Positions 41,323 to 55,023 of a DNA stretch of 64,000 nt are shown here, piece by piece (the first letter of the stretch is position 1; each line of letters begins with the position of its first letter). The stretch is from Mactromeris polynyma. Taxonomy: Eukaryota; Mollusca; Bivalvia; Venerida; Mactridae. Location of the stretch: NCBI GenBank assembly GCA_032209605.1, contig JASFXZ010000008.1, forward strand, positions 4,650,001 to 4,714,000, in the 5' to 3' direction. A program made the translations under genes and the position numbers. The notes below the pieces were generated by a model. That model did not search any database. It was not told the origin of the DNA and saw nothing but the letters and a program-made list of their open reading frames with translations.

Positions 41323-41455
41323 ACATAAACTACACATAAAGTGGTTCATACACACCACCATACTTCAGTATCCATTAAGTTAATACCACAAATATTTCTG
41401 GATAGAACATAGAATTGTTATTTTGTCCATGGCCTGAATTTCCCAGAAAAGCCCA

Positions 41456-41944
41456 ATGCCAGCATGATATTATATACCAACCCATAGGACAATCAATGTT
41501 CCAGACACATCACAGAATGCCAGCATGATATTATATACCAACCCATAGGACAATCAATGTTCCAGACACATCACAGAATGCCAGCATGATATTATATACC
41601 AACCCAATGGACAATCAATGTTCCAGACACATCACAGAATGCCAGCATGATATTATATACCAACCCATAGGACAATCAATGTTCCAGACACATCACAGAA
41701 TGCCAGCATGATATTATATACCAACCCATAGGACAATCAATGTTCCAGACACATCACAGAATGCCAGCATGATATTATATACCAACCCATAGGACAATCA
41801 ATGTTCCAGACACATCACAGAATGCCAGCATGATATTATATACCAACCCATAGGACAATCAATGTTCCAGACACATCACAGAATGCCAGCATGATATTAT
41901 ATACCAACCCATAGGACAATCAATGTTCCAGACACATCACAGAA
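41456..41944. repeat. Minisatellite array, 61 bp x 8
   Basis: The unit is AATGCCAGCATGATATTATA, TACCAACCCATAGGACAATC, AATGTTCCAGACACATCACA G. Copies are almost identical (one CCCAATGG variant), indicating recent amplification or homogenisation. Confidence 0.98.
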
Positions 41945-42187
41945 TATCAACAGGTTATAATTCACTTTACAGATATAATTTACAATATTATCATACTACC
42001 TCTGATTGAGACATTATAGTGTTTCAACATAGTACATACAGACACATTATACCTGTTATCAGCAACAATTTAACTTATAGTACATTTTAGAGGAAAAAAT
42101 GAAGGCCATATAACATTTCTATACTTGAAAAACTCTCTATTTCATATTTTGTATTTGTTTAACATAATTGAACTAACATAGTGAAAT

Positions 42188-42462
42188 TATGTCTGCCAAA
42201 CATTGACAGTGTTAGATACATATGATAGCCAGCACAGCTAGTTCAGTCCAAACATTGACAGTGTTAGATACATATGATAGCCAGCACAGCTAGTTCAGTT
42301 GGTGTTGGAGCTCTAGACTGTCACGGACAGACGCGGATTTTATGCCAGGGTTCAGCAGGTAAGTTTTTCTGTGACACTCAGGCTATTATCATACATGTCC
42401 TCCACATGTGAGGAAGTTTTCAACTGCTTGCAGTAGAGCAAGTTAGTATTACAATCTAACAA
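42188..42462 (+). mobile_element. SINE with duplicated 5' segment
   Basis: A roughly 52-bp segment (CAAACATTGACAGTGTTAGA, TACATATGATAGCCAGCACA, GCTAGTTCAGT) is present twice in tandem. The second copy continues into a tRNA-like head and a body with TTTCTGTGACACTCAGGC, TGTCCTCCACATGTGAGGAA and GCAGTAGAGCAAGTTAGTAT. It is related to 2252-2465. Confidence 0.65.
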
Positions 42463-42883
42463 AATGATGACGTGTTCTAGCCGACTGTGCCGATTCGAAA
42501 TGTTACATCTTTCACTGCATGACTGGATGTCTAGCTACCACTGCTGCTAGTAATGTTGAATGAACACGAAGTTCTAAGTCCTTTGTGGTGTTTTATTTCA
42601 GTTTAACAAATATATATATTATTCACAAACATAATAAATGTCTACTCCAAACAGTTCAATAGTTACACAGAAGTACAAATATATTCCTTTAGAAAGACAT
42701 TCACACCAAGTGATATTCTTATTTCAAATAACAGTTTGTGCAAATGGACATTGACATTAGAGTGCAAAAATGTTATTTCAAACTAAAGAAATAAATGTCA
42801 GTCAACAAATATACTGTAATGGTGGGCCTCATGCCTGGTTGCAAAAAGTATTTTAAATGTCAGTTTCAAATAGTATTGATTAT

Positions 42884-43016
42884 TTTATGCTTTCCAGTGG
42901 TTTATAGAGATTTATCAGTGGAATGGTATTTTCACTGTTTCAAACAGTGAAAAGAACATTTTGATATTTTTCACTGTTACGATTTTCGGGACTACTTTTT
43001 ACCCCACTGGTAACCC
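42884..43016. mobile_element. Dispersed repeat with hairpin TTTCACTGTTTCAAACAGTG AAA
   Basis: A near-perfect palindrome at 42929-42953 is followed by ATTTTGATATTTTTCACTGT and ACTTTTTACCCCACTGGTAA C. The palindrome is visible. Its membership of a dispersed family is inferred from style only. Confidence 0.4.
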
Positions 43017-46000
43017 CAAAAGAGAAATCAGTGTAGAAACTAAATTGAATTGCCTCCCTTTGTATTGAAATGAGAGTAAATCACAAAATGACCTCTCTTT
43101 TGTACATGTACTAGAAAACCATGACGTCATCATCCGGTATATTTGTTGACCTTTCGAAGTAAGATGCGGTTGTTTTCTGCTTGTATTTCAAATAATTTCG
43201 AACAAATGAATGTTCTTTATATATATTTATTTACATAGCGATATCTTGCCATGCGGGTATTTTGATTTAAGTGCCGGTAACGTCGAAAACTAAAGCTACT
43301 TTATTTTTCGTCTGCAACATTTAACAATATAGCTCTAGTTAACATGCCACAGCTATTTCATGGAAACCCCACTCGTGAAAATATATATTTCTTTTGACCA
43401 CGAGTGAAATAAAATTCGATCTTCCATCGAAATCAACAAATATCCTCTATATATTATAGTAGCATATAAATAATATTATGTTCAATAATTATGGGTCCAC
43501 TGTTGAGCCCATGTGCTCATAAAAGAACATATTATAAGCACTGACAAACTGAGAGATAATTAAGATAGTGTCAATGGTGCTCACCCATGGTGAATTTATA
43601 ATAAGATAATAATAGAATTCAGCAACATTTATTCTGCAGGTGAATTTAAGCAAATTTACTTAAACAAGCAAACAAACATTATGCCACCAATTTTAGTGGG
43701 CTCAACATACCTTCAGACGTAATGGCTAGTTTGACACTTGTCCTGGACTAATGGAAATGTAAAATTTGATGTGTCCAACATAGGAAGCTAGTTGTCCAGA
43801 GAATATCGGTCAATTTAGTAACAGATAAAATCACACAATGATGCATTCACAATCTAAAATTATCACATGCATGTATGCGTTTGTGGGATTCTAAGGTTTG
43901 ACTTACAACTGAACACTTGCTGATGTTGGTTCGCTTTGAAATCAAAACTTGTCCAGGACTAACTTCAACTCAACTGTTGGTAGCCCAATTCAGCATTAGA
44001 CTAGTCGAGGACGTCGGGCTAGTGGATTTCTAGAGCCCTGAATAGACATACAAACATCAGGGTAGACACACAGTGACATATTGTTAGAGACGCAGTGACG
44101 TGGATATCGTATGAAAAATTTCATGAAGCTTCTGCAACATTCCAGCCAGTGTAAACAAGTGATTGATGAGAGACAAATAACTCTGGACAACTAGACATCT
44201 CAAGGACAACATTATGTCAAGCTTCGTCTGTTTGTTCATGGGACAGCTTGAAATATACATGCAAGTACAATTGTTGCATTATTCAACAACAAGAATCCTG
44301 CAGTACTTATAAACGGCTGGTATTAGACGCAGTGCAGGACTAAGCACTTATAATTTTGCTTTCTCACTGCAATCAGTGGAATGGATGTGTAAATGAGAAC
44401 AATAATTATTGGACTAAAGTCAGTCATTTCTATCTGAAATAAGTAGTCTGAAGCAACGTCTAGACGTTGTTTTTAATAGATTTTTATATTTTTCATAGTC
44501 AATGTGGGCATTTATAAATGGTGTTGCTCACAGTAAGACAGTTGTAACGTTTAGTGACCTGTTCAGACAGTTGATTTGTTTTACAATGGTGACAATATCA
44601 TATTTAGTTTGTAAGATTATGCAATAAATGTTGAAACCAGTCAACAGGAGAAAATGAAAACATCACACAGTATTGGGGTCACCTTGACCTTTTCCACCTT
44701 GATATGCTTATACACTACTATAGCGCTGATTCATTAACTGCGAATGCATGACTATATTATCCAGCAGAGTCATAGCCAGACTTTGATTTTAAAGAAGTCA
44801 CAATTTCAGAAACTTGTTGTCCGGCGACATGCACCTCCCACGAAAACACTTAAAGTTCCAGAATGCATTCCTGAGTTTTCCTGATATCTGAGAGACATTT
44901 TGAGATAACTACCTTTATATTAAAAAACACTAATAAGAAAATTTGATCCTCCACAAATTCTACAATAGGCAAGTACCCCCATTAACCTCTGTGTGGCTAC
45001 CACTCTGCCCAGTCCAATTCATTTAAAAAAGGCAAATTAAGTTGTTCATGTTTGTCAGTGCACTTGAAAGAGGAAAAGCCATCATAAATGTGTTTTGATA
45101 TAGTAAACCAAACAGCTATCATAGTTTTACACATAATGCATTTCGTACCTAAATTTAACATTGATTGATCCTGAAAGTTCATACATTTGTTCATGGTTCA
45201 TCTAACAGCACTACGCTGTACTTTATATCTATTGGCCAATATTTTCCAAACATTGCTTTCATTGGCTGACAAACTTTCACTGTGTTTACCACCATTCTCA
45301 AGTAAAATAAAATCGGACTACAACAGGGAAATGATCGAGTTAATACAAAAACAGGATTCCGCCCTGTATATAAAAGACAGCATAAAACATTCGACAAATT
45401 AAGTCTGTTGTCATGTCCAGACTAGTTAAAGTGATAACCAAGAACAAATAGCAAGTATAAAGATGCCGGCCAGTATCCCCCATGCTCACTTGAACTAATC
45501 AAGATCATTATGCCAGGATGGCAACATCACATTTATCAGAAAACTTTCTGGAAGCCATTACTTACTATCTCTGCTATAATTAACACCTGGTACCACCGCC
45601 TATACAATCAACTCTGACTGGGCATTTGAAATATGATATAGCCCAGAGTGGTGTAAGAAGGTAACAGCTACTTCATTGCCCATTATCAAAACTTGCCATT
45701 ATTGTAACTAAATGTCATTAAGTTGTCATGCAGTAAAGCAGTGTTTAAGATATTCACTGTAGACACAGAATCATTGGAATACAGTCCAGATTATGTCCAA
45801 ATTAAGATACTGTACGGTGAAGGGAGATTTATGGTATAAAACAAACCGAACGAAAAAGTTAAGCTGATGTCTACCCGACTGAGGTGTGTGTGTTCCAATA
45901 GTCAGGTACTTGTGATTCGTGATTGAGAATTTGTAATAATTGCTGGATCCCAATGTTTATGTGAAATGATGAAATAGATAAGAAGAGTGAAATTACAGCT

Positions 46001-46394
46001 GAAAATAATGGTCTTATCATCATAAAAATTAGTCTATCCCTATGAAATTATAGCCTTGAAAAGATTAAATATTAAATGAAGGTAAATGATATCAGACATT
46101 CTAAACATATGGAAATGAAGTAAACCATCAAATGTCAGATACATGAAGATATATGATAACCAGTAGCAGAAAAAACATTGCCAGTCCACATAGAGTATAG
46201 TTTTATAATTCGGTTTGTAATACAATCTACTGGTATTATGACTATGAAAACAAGAAATATCTTGAAACTAGAATGCATCCATAGGACACAGATGCCCCCA
46301 CTTACAGCCATTGTCACAAAAGCAAATGCTATTATTCTGTTCATAGTTTGTGAATGGATATCAAAATTACCAAGTGAACAACTGTAATGATTAT
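43017..46394 (-). other. Intron stretch without recognised features
   Basis: Long non-tandem stretch inside the 31.7 kb intron. No coding exon, RNA or repeat was recognised. Other empty intron stretches are 35413-35825, 37532-38192, 38854-39778, 39966-40646, 47409-48391 and 51115-52497. Confidence 0.5.
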
Positions 46395-47100
46395 GGTGAT
46401 AAGTCAAGGGCCATAACTTTGCACTTACTGGTCACAGGCAAACACGAAACCCCAGGTGCACAACTATACAGGGTGGTGAACATTCCTGTACAGTTTGGTG
46501 AGTGTAGCTGAAATACTGTTGGAGATATGCGCAACACAAAATTGCATGCTCTGTATGCTATATTTTCAATAAATCAAAGGCCATAACTTTGCACTTACTG
46601 AAAGATGAAACCCCAGGTGCACAACTACACATGCTGGTGAACACTCCTGCAAAGTTTAATGACTCTGGCTCATATACTTTTGGAGATATGAGTGACACAA
46701 GATTGCATACTCTGTAGGATATATTTTAACTAAGTCAAGGGCCATAACTTTGCAATTACTGGGCACAGCCAAACATGAAACCCCAGGTGCACAACTTCAC
46801 ATGCTGGTGAACATTCCTGTAAAGTTTAAGGAATCCGGCTCATATTGTTTTAGAGATATGAGTGACACAAGATTTTGTGACGGACAGAAGGACTGACTTA
46901 CCAAAATTTATGGTTTATGAGCTTTTTCCTTCTTTAAAAAAAAAGCCCATAAGCAGGTGATATTATGAGCTTTTCATATAGAAAACAGAACAAAAAAGCC
47001 CCTACCCCTAATGTCAGTAAGCTCATAAACCCTAAATGTTTGCCCGGACGGACAGACGGACAAGGGCAAATCTATATGCCCCCCCTTTTCAGAGTGGGGT
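46395..47100. mobile_element. pearl/Helentron-like non-autonomous element with three core repeats
   Basis: Three core repeats of about 165 bp (near 46403, 46569 and 46734) each begin with a form of AAGTCAAGGGCCATAACTTT GC and contain ACCCCAGGTGCACAACT and GAGATATG. They are followed by GACGGACAGAAGGACTGAC and, after a nested insertion (46912-47031), CCCGGACGGACAGACGGAC. The end is a stem-loop-like CCCCCCCTTTTCAGAGTGGGG TATAAAAA region. A core of tandem repeats plus an ACGG-type microsatellite matches the pearl elements known in bivalves. Confidence 0.65.
46912..47031. mobile_element. Nested 120-bp MITE-like insertion
   Basis: The inverted ends GGTTTATGAGCTT (46912-46924) and AAGCTCATAAACC (47019-47031) match perfectly. 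It interrupts the tail of the element 46395-47100 between two GGACGGACAG-type stretches. Confidence 0.5.
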
Positions 47101-47103
47101 ATA

Positions 47104-47408
47104 AAAAGATGGTCTGCGCAAATTGAAGGTTAAGATTTGTTGTGCAACATAAGAAATGCTGTGATGTAATGATTGCTGGTCACTCCAGATCCAAAATGGA
47201 TTTCGGTAAATTCACCGAAATTCAGTGGATTTCGGTGGGGTAATATGCCACTACCCTTTATCTACAGGTTAACCAATCCGTGTCAAGATAACAAACGTTG
47301 TTCGGTTGAAGAGGAAATTTGCCTTGGTGGTTAACATAAGATTTGATTGGTGTACACAACACTGATATGCAAATAGCAAAACCATGTTAGTATGGCTGCG
47401 CCGAAAAA
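47104..47408 (+). mobile_element. Dispersed element family E, direct copy
   Basis: Reverse-complement partner of 24784-25082. It reads from AAGATGGTCTGCGC through GGTTAAGATTTGTTGTGCAA to AGCAAAACCATGTTAGTATG GCTGCGCCG. Confidence 0.75.
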
Positions 47409-48391
47409 AACTAGCACTGTCAGTCAAATAGTATTCCATGTACCAAATAAATTGTTTCAGAAAGAATATGGGAGGAGAGATTGGATATCTCTAGGCTCAA
47501 GCTTACCAAGATGTCTTTCACAATTGATAACATTTAAACCCACACTTCTTGGGGCATTTTTGAAATACATGTACTTCATTACTGAACATTGTTCCACATA
47601 TCAGATATACCAAGCGTAAAATTATTATAAGGAAAGGAAATCTTGGAGAAAAAGCAAATTATTTTCATTCATGTTTCATTAACTCTTTGTATCATATCTA
47701 ATTGTCTTTTTTCCAAGAGCATTAACCACAATCTATAGGGCAACAAAAAACAGTCTTGCACACATCCCCCTAGTTTACACTTTGGTTCAAAACACCAGTA
47801 ATATGGACATTAAAGTCAGTGTAAATTAATCCATTCAATATCATATTACATAATCTGCATAATCCCCATACAATCTGCTGAATATTTTATTTTGTTTACC
47901 ACCTTACTTAACATTTTATCCTGTATTAAAATTGTAACATAGCAGTCAGCTAGTACATTTAGCCAGTTTTCCTGGATTTAATTATAAACTTAAGTACTAA
48001 CTTGTTCTTTGGCAAGCAGCTGACAACTTGCCCACCATGAATCAGAGGTGGAGGACAAATGACCGTAGCCCAAATGTCACAGAAGCACATAACCTAACCT
48101 GCCCAGCCATTATGAGCTAATCTCAACTGTATGAGCTTATTCGCAGAATGTAGATTTGTTCAATATCTATTACAGAATCAAATGATTTGTTGTATTAAAC
48201 AGGCACGGTGGATAAGTGCATTGTCTGTGTACAATGAAACACACCTTGCAGCCCACACATGGGACAATAATATCATGGAATGTAAATTTTTTATACAATC
48301 CAGGGCAACATCTCCAGAGGGAGAGGGTGCAACAGCCTCTCATCAACAACATTATAAATATTTCCTGTAGTAAGAATTTACTATCAATTTG

Positions 48392-51114
48392 AACCCCTCT
48401 AGAGTTATGGAGAGCTCACAGGGTTATAGGATTCCCCTCTAGAGTTATGGAGAGCCCACAGGATTATAGGATTCCCCTCTAGAGTCATGGAGAGCCCACA
48501 GGATTATAGGATTCCCCTCTAGAGTTATGGAGAGCTCACAGAGTCATAGGATTCCCCTCTAGAGTTATGGAGAGCTCACAGGATTATAGGATTCCCCTCT
48601 AGAGTCATGGAGAGCTCACAGGGTTATAGGATTCCCCTCTAGAGTCATGGAGAGCCCACAGGATTATAGGATTCCCCTCTAGAGTTATGGAGAGCTCACA
48701 GTGTTATAGGATTCCCCTCTAGAGTTATGGAGAGCTCACAGGGTTATAGGATTCCCCTCTAGAGTTATGGAGAGCCCACAGGGTTATAGGATTCCCCTCT
48801 AGAGTTATGGAGAGCTCACAGGATTATAGGATTCCCCTCTAGAGTTATGGAGAGCCCACAGGGTTATAGGATTCCCCTCTAGAGTTATGGAGAGCTCACA
48901 GGGTTATAGGATTCCCCTCTAGAGTTATGGAGAGCTCACAGGATTATAGGATTCCCCTCTTGAGTTATGGAGAGCTCACAGGGTTATAGGATTCCCCTCT
49001 AGAGTTATGGAGAGCTCACAGGATTATAGGATTCCCCTCTAGAGTTATGGAGAGCTCACAGGGTTATAGGATTCCCCTCTAGAGTTATGGAGAGCTCAAG
49101 GATTATAGGATTCCCCTCTAGAGTTATGGAGAGCTCACAGGGTTATAGGATTCCCCTCTAGAGTTATGGAGAGCTCACAGGGTTATAGGATTCCCCTCTA
49201 GAGTTATGGAGAGCTCACAGGGTTATAGGATTCCCCTCTAGAGTTATGGAGAGCTCACAGGGTTATAGGATTCCCCTCTAGAGTCATGGAGAGCCCACAG
49301 GATTATAGGATTCCCCTCTAGAGTTATGGAGAGCTCACAGGGTTATAGGATTCCCCTCTAGAGTTATGGAGAGCCCACAGGGTTATAGGATTCCCCTCTA
49401 GAGTTATGGAGAGCTCACAGGATTATAGGATTCCCCTCTAGAGTTATGGAGAGCCCACAGGGTTATAGGATTCCCCTCTAGAGTTATGGAGAGCTCACAG
49501 GGTTATAGGATTCCCCTCTAGAGTTATGGAGAGCTCACAGGGTTATATGATTCCCCTCTAGAGTTATGGAGAGCTCACAGGATTATAGGATTCCCCTCTA
49601 GAGTTATGGAGAGCTCACAGGGTTATAGGATTCCCCTCTAGAGTTATGGAGAGCTCACAGGATTATAGGATTCCCCTCTAGAGTTATGGAGAGCTCACAG
49701 GGTTATAGGATTCCCCTCTAGAGTTATGGAGAGCTCACAGGGTTATAGGATTCCCCTCTAGAGTTATGGAGAGCTCACAGGGTTATAGGATTCCCCTCTA
49801 GAGTTATGGAGAGCTCACAGGATTATAGGATTCCCCTCTAGAGTTATGGAGAGCTCACAGGGTTATAGGATCCCCCTCTAGAGTTATGGAGAGCTCACAG
49901 GATTATAGGATTCCCCTCTAGAGTTATGGAGAGCTCACAGGGTTATAGGATTCCCCTCTAGAGTTATGGAGAGCCCACAGAATTATAGGATTCCCCTCTA
50001 GAGTTATGGAGAGCTCACAGGATTATAGGATTCCCCTCTAGAGTTATGGAGAGCCCACAGGATTATAGGATCCCCCTCTAGAGTCATGGAGAGCTCACAG
50101 GATTATAGGATTCCCCTCTAGAGTTATGGAGAGCTCACAGGGTTATAGGATTCCCCTCTAGAGTTATGGAGAGCCCACAGAATTATAGGATTCCCATCTA
50201 GAGTTATGGAGAGCTCACAGGATTATAGGATTCCCCTCTAGAGTTATGGAGAGCTCACAGGGTTATAGGATTCCCCTCTAGAGTTATGGAGAGCCCACAG
50301 GGTTATAGGATTCCCCTCTAGAGTTATGGAGAGCTCACAGGGTTATAGGATTCCCCTCTTGAATTATGGAGAGCTCACAGGGTTATAGGATTCCCCTCTA
50401 GAGTTATGGAGAGCCCACAGGGTTATAGGATTCCCCTCTAGAGTTATGGAGAGCTCACAGGGTTATAGGATTCCCCTCTAGAGTTATGGAGAGCCCACAG
50501 GGTTATAGGATTCCCCTCTAGAGTTATGGAGAGCCCACAGGGTTATAGGATTCCCCTCTAGAGTTATGGAGAGCTCACAGGGTTATAGGATTCCCCTCTA
50601 GAGTTATGGAGAGCCCACAGGGTTATAGGATTCCCCTCTAGAGTTATGGAGAGCTCACAGGGTTATAGGATTCCCCTCTTGAATTATGGAGAGCCCACAG
50701 GGTTATAGGATCCCCCTCTAGAGTTATGGAGAGCTCACAGGGTTATAGGAACCCCCTCTAGAGTTATGGAGAGCTCACATGGTTATAGGATTCCCCTCTA
50801 GAGTTATGGAGAGCCAACAGGATTATAGGATTCCCCTCTAGAGTTATGGAGAGCCCACAGGGTTATAGGATTCCCCTCTAGAGTTATGGAGAGCCCGCAG
50901 GGTTATAGCATTCCCCTCTAGAGTTATGGAGAGCTCACAGGGTTATAGGATTCCCCTCTGGAGTTATGGAGAGCCCACAGGGTTATAGGATTCCCCTCTA
51001 GAGTTATGGAGAGCCCACAGGGTTATATGATTCCCCTCTAGAGTTATGGAGAGCTCACAGGGTTATAGGATTCCCCTCTAGAGTTATGGAGAGCTCACAG
51101 GGTTATAGGATTCC
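48392..51114. repeat. Minisatellite array, 40 bp x 68
   Basis: The unit is AGAGTTATGGAGAGCTCACA GGGTTATAGGATTCCCCTCT. It is the largest array in the window at 2.7 kb, all within the 31.7 kb CaMKI intron. Most differences between copies are at three two-state positions: AGAGT(T/C)ATGG, GAGC(T/C)CACA and GG(G/A)TTATAGG. One unit near 49098 lacks a base. Confidence 0.99.
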
Positions 51115-52497
51115 AAAGAAGAATTCATGGGCAAAATAATGCCAGTACGTTTTACCCCTATAAAGCTAATTATTGTGACAATAATATATTGACATTTTGA
51201 GGTTAGGAACAGACTTCAAGTTCTATTTGAGCTAAGGATGTCCCTATAGCAGAAATTCACCATCTTTTTCAAAACAACATACCACAGCCATATTGAAATA
51301 ATAACCTATTCAATCAAACAGACCAATCATCATTATAAAGGCAATCATATTGCCACAAATCATAGACACAGGACCACTGTAACATAGGACTGGTAACAAT
51401 GGAACAATTTTCCCAGCAAGAGAACTGAGAAAGATTCATCAATCATGACAAACTGTAATGGAGAAAGAAAAGTAAAGCAAGGTTTTACCAATATACTGGT
51501 TTAGTTTGAATACAATTCTGTCATAAACTGTCAGACTGAACATACAGAACACCAGACATAAAAGCTTTAGGTTTGAATGGTCATGTATAATGTTTATTAT
51601 TATCTAAAGTTTATTCAACAGAAATTTGTCATTTTGGACAGGTTCTGGAAAATTTCATCATTCCCGCACAAGTTATTAAATAAAACAGTTGGCAACTGTA
51701 ACTTACCCCCTATGATGAACTGTCTATAATTGACAGTTTATATGGAAGTGGCAACAGTGGAAGATATATCTGAAGGTGAGCTGATATGTGACAGGATGTT
51801 AGCTGCAGAACAAACTATTGACAACATATTCCAAATAGAAGATTTCCGAGCATTCAGTGGACATCCACATCTGCTTATCCTTTTTAATAAGATAAACATT
51901 ACCTTATAAGGTCAATGGATTCATCCTCCAAAAATAACTATTGTCAAAAAGGGGAGGGCCCTAGATAATGTTGTTATAACTTTTGGCCCAACCCTTTTGT
52001 ATATAGGTACAAGTTATTTGTATGTTTGTGCAAATATGTTAGTTATATGTATATAAATACAATAAGTATTATTAAACTATAATTGTCTAAAAGCAAACAT
52101 TTGGTTTAAATCATTGAATTCACAGGTGTTTTCAAAAAGTCGGGTCTTTTATCCTGAGATGATATGGAAGGACAATCTAAACTGTTTCCTGACGCCGATA
52201 CGTCAAGGGCAGCAGTTCTTAATAAACTACATGCTACTGAGGACAAGTTTAACTTTTCAGTATTTGATTTTGACCCCAAACATGCAGGAAATAAGACAAC
52301 CCTTATCATTAACATCATAATGTTCAGAGTACAAGAAGCCTAAGGTTTAGTCTGGCCAGATTTTCTAGCCCCACTACGTGTTTTACCTGAGTTTCAAACA
52401 CAACTAAACAAAGAGCCAATGGTGGCCTAACAGGCAGTACTTCTGGCAAAGCATGTGAAAAAGTTGCATCCCTCACAGAAATTTTCATCATTACATA

Positions 52498-52663
52498 CAG
52501 TCGGACCTTGTTTTTTCGACAATTACCTTCTATCCGACTACCCAATATCATCCGAAATAGATACCTGGTCCGGATGTATTTTCTTGTGCACATCAAATTA
52601 AAATGGGCTATTCAAAGCCATGTATTATTTTAAATAAAATTTCGGTCCCTATTAATTCAAATG
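52498..52663. mobile_element. MITE family Q, copy Q2, 3' end lost next to splice donor
   Basis: It starts CAGTCGGACCTTGTTTTTTC GAC next to TA and shares CAATATCATCCGAAATAGAT and AAATAAAATTTCGGTCCCT with the other copies. Homology fades at about 52663. The expected right terminal repeat is missing, and the CaMKI donor GT is at 52678-52679. Confidence 0.7.
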
Positions 52664-52678
52664 TTATTATGATTCTTA

Positions 52679-52984
<306 letters not shown>

Positions 52985-54022
52985 CTATACTTCAAAATTA
53001 AAAATTCAGATATCTAAAATTTTTATTAATAATGCATACTATATCTTAATCATTCAGATAATTTTTAGAAAGTTTCAGATATCATTCAGATATTTTTCCG
53101 ATATAATGTTTTTCGGCTCATCAGCCATATTGAGAATAATGTTTCAGAATTCATTTTGCCAAGTTTAAGACAATTTAGGACAATTTCGTAAAAAGATTTT
53201 CACTCTAAGGGCCTGACAGAAAGCAGTCTTGATGTATCGTTATTTAAAGTCCCAAGGATGGGCGTAAGTGCATTCTGTGTTTGGAAGGATATTCATTAAT
53301 TACATATGGAAGTCATGGAAGCACATCGGCAATTTTCGGAAATCCTGATAGGGTCAAACATGAAGTAGAATATAAACAAGATACAATCGTCTTTCGAAAG
53401 GAAAGAGAATTTCAACCATCTGCCACTGAGTGTGATGTTGTTTCTTACACAAGTACAGGTTACAACTGTTGTGGTTTAGCTGAAATTGATGTGTAGGCCT
53501 AGTTTTAGGGGTGTTGCCCCGACATGGCCCCTCGTTAAACATTTTGTAGCTAGATCGTCATAGATGCATTTTGTGTATATTTCGTTTCGATAAATATGCT
53601 GAGTAACATCAAATACATTAATTAAATATCTTTTTGCAGTCTTGGACATTTGAAATTTTCGATTTTTCAAAAAAAGTGTAGGCCTATAGGAATCTACGTC
53701 CATGTAAATGGATAAAAAAATACCTTTTTTGGGCCTTTAAATCCAAAGACAGTAAGAAATCTATTATATTCTGTTATCATCATAAAGTTCAATATGCTTC
53801 AATGAGACGTACAAAATCAGAGTATTGTTCCAAATAAGATAAATATACCAGCATGTTTCAATATTGAGCTTAAATTATCAGGGCATTGCCTTTGTTTGAA
53901 TCTGACTAAAGTAAACAAACTTGGAGAATCAGACAATAAAAGAGGACAACCAATCAGAAAAGATATGGTTATTAGCATAATGGCTGCCAGAACTCATGAA
54001 TCATGTGATCAGAATATAATTA

Positions 54023-54189
54023 CAGTAAAACCTCAATAATACGACCACCCTTAGGACCCTTGAAAACTGGTCTTAATATTGAAGTCGTCTTAATATAAAA
54101 TAGAGAAAATGGACTTGAAAAGTGTGGTCTTAATTTCAAGGTGGTCTTATTTCTTATTATTGAGGTTGTCTTTAAGTGGGCTTTTACTG
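54023..54189. mobile_element. pogo/Tigger-like MITE, copy P3
   Basis: TA-flanked, starting CAGTAAAACCTCAATAATAC GACC and ending GGGCTTTTACTG. Confidence 0.8.
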
Positions 54190-55023
54190 TATATGAAAAC
54201 TAATATTACGTCCAGAAAACGTAGAACAGCCGTGAATAAATTTTATGTCTTTCAGTAGTAATTTACAGACCTACCATGACAACAGTATATTATTATGATT
54301 TTCCATAGAATGAGTAAATCACCCAAGTACATGGTACAGTCATGAATAAACCATTATTTTTTGTAACAAACTAATGTGTGCATTAAAATATTAGAAAAGT
54401 CACTTAAAACTGTATAAATAATTCATACAACACAGTATAGAGTAATGTAAGTATCCAGAACACTTTTCTTGCAGGCATCTGGTGTAAAATTACCTGGATC
54501 AGACCTGGCACAAAGTGGAATATAATGTTTGTGAGACATTCTGCATCGTCATGACATCAAACCAAAAGGAATACAAAAAGTCTGAACTTGTCAAGCAAGG
54601 AACTAACATGAACAGTTAGTTCAGCTGTCTGTGTTCACACATTCCTGCATACCAATAGGGAAACAAACTGTCCCAAACTATGGCTTATATCTATAAGCTT
54701 CAATAAACACAAGGTTGTAATGTTCCCCAGAAAGTTATAAAACAGTACTGATCATTCAAATCAGACAATAAAATATATCGCTATCACAGCTGCATGCTTT
54801 GCTTAAGGTACCATGTCACCCTAATGTCATGATGGCATGTCATAAAACATTCACTCAACATACATTGTACAAGGTCATTATTATTTTGTGTTGGAATGTC
54901 ATGCAACATTTTGACCTAATCCATTTTAGTCCAAGACACCATTATGTTGTTTAGCTGTATCAGAAACTGCACTTAATATACAGGTGAAGGTCACTGAGGG
55001 TTTGATCCTGAAACATGAAAATA

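Noticed and set aside
53281..53496. 71-codon plus-strand frame with mixed composition
   Set aside because: It has no recognisable domain, no splice continuation that could be supported and no repeat of the pattern. The length is compatible with chance.
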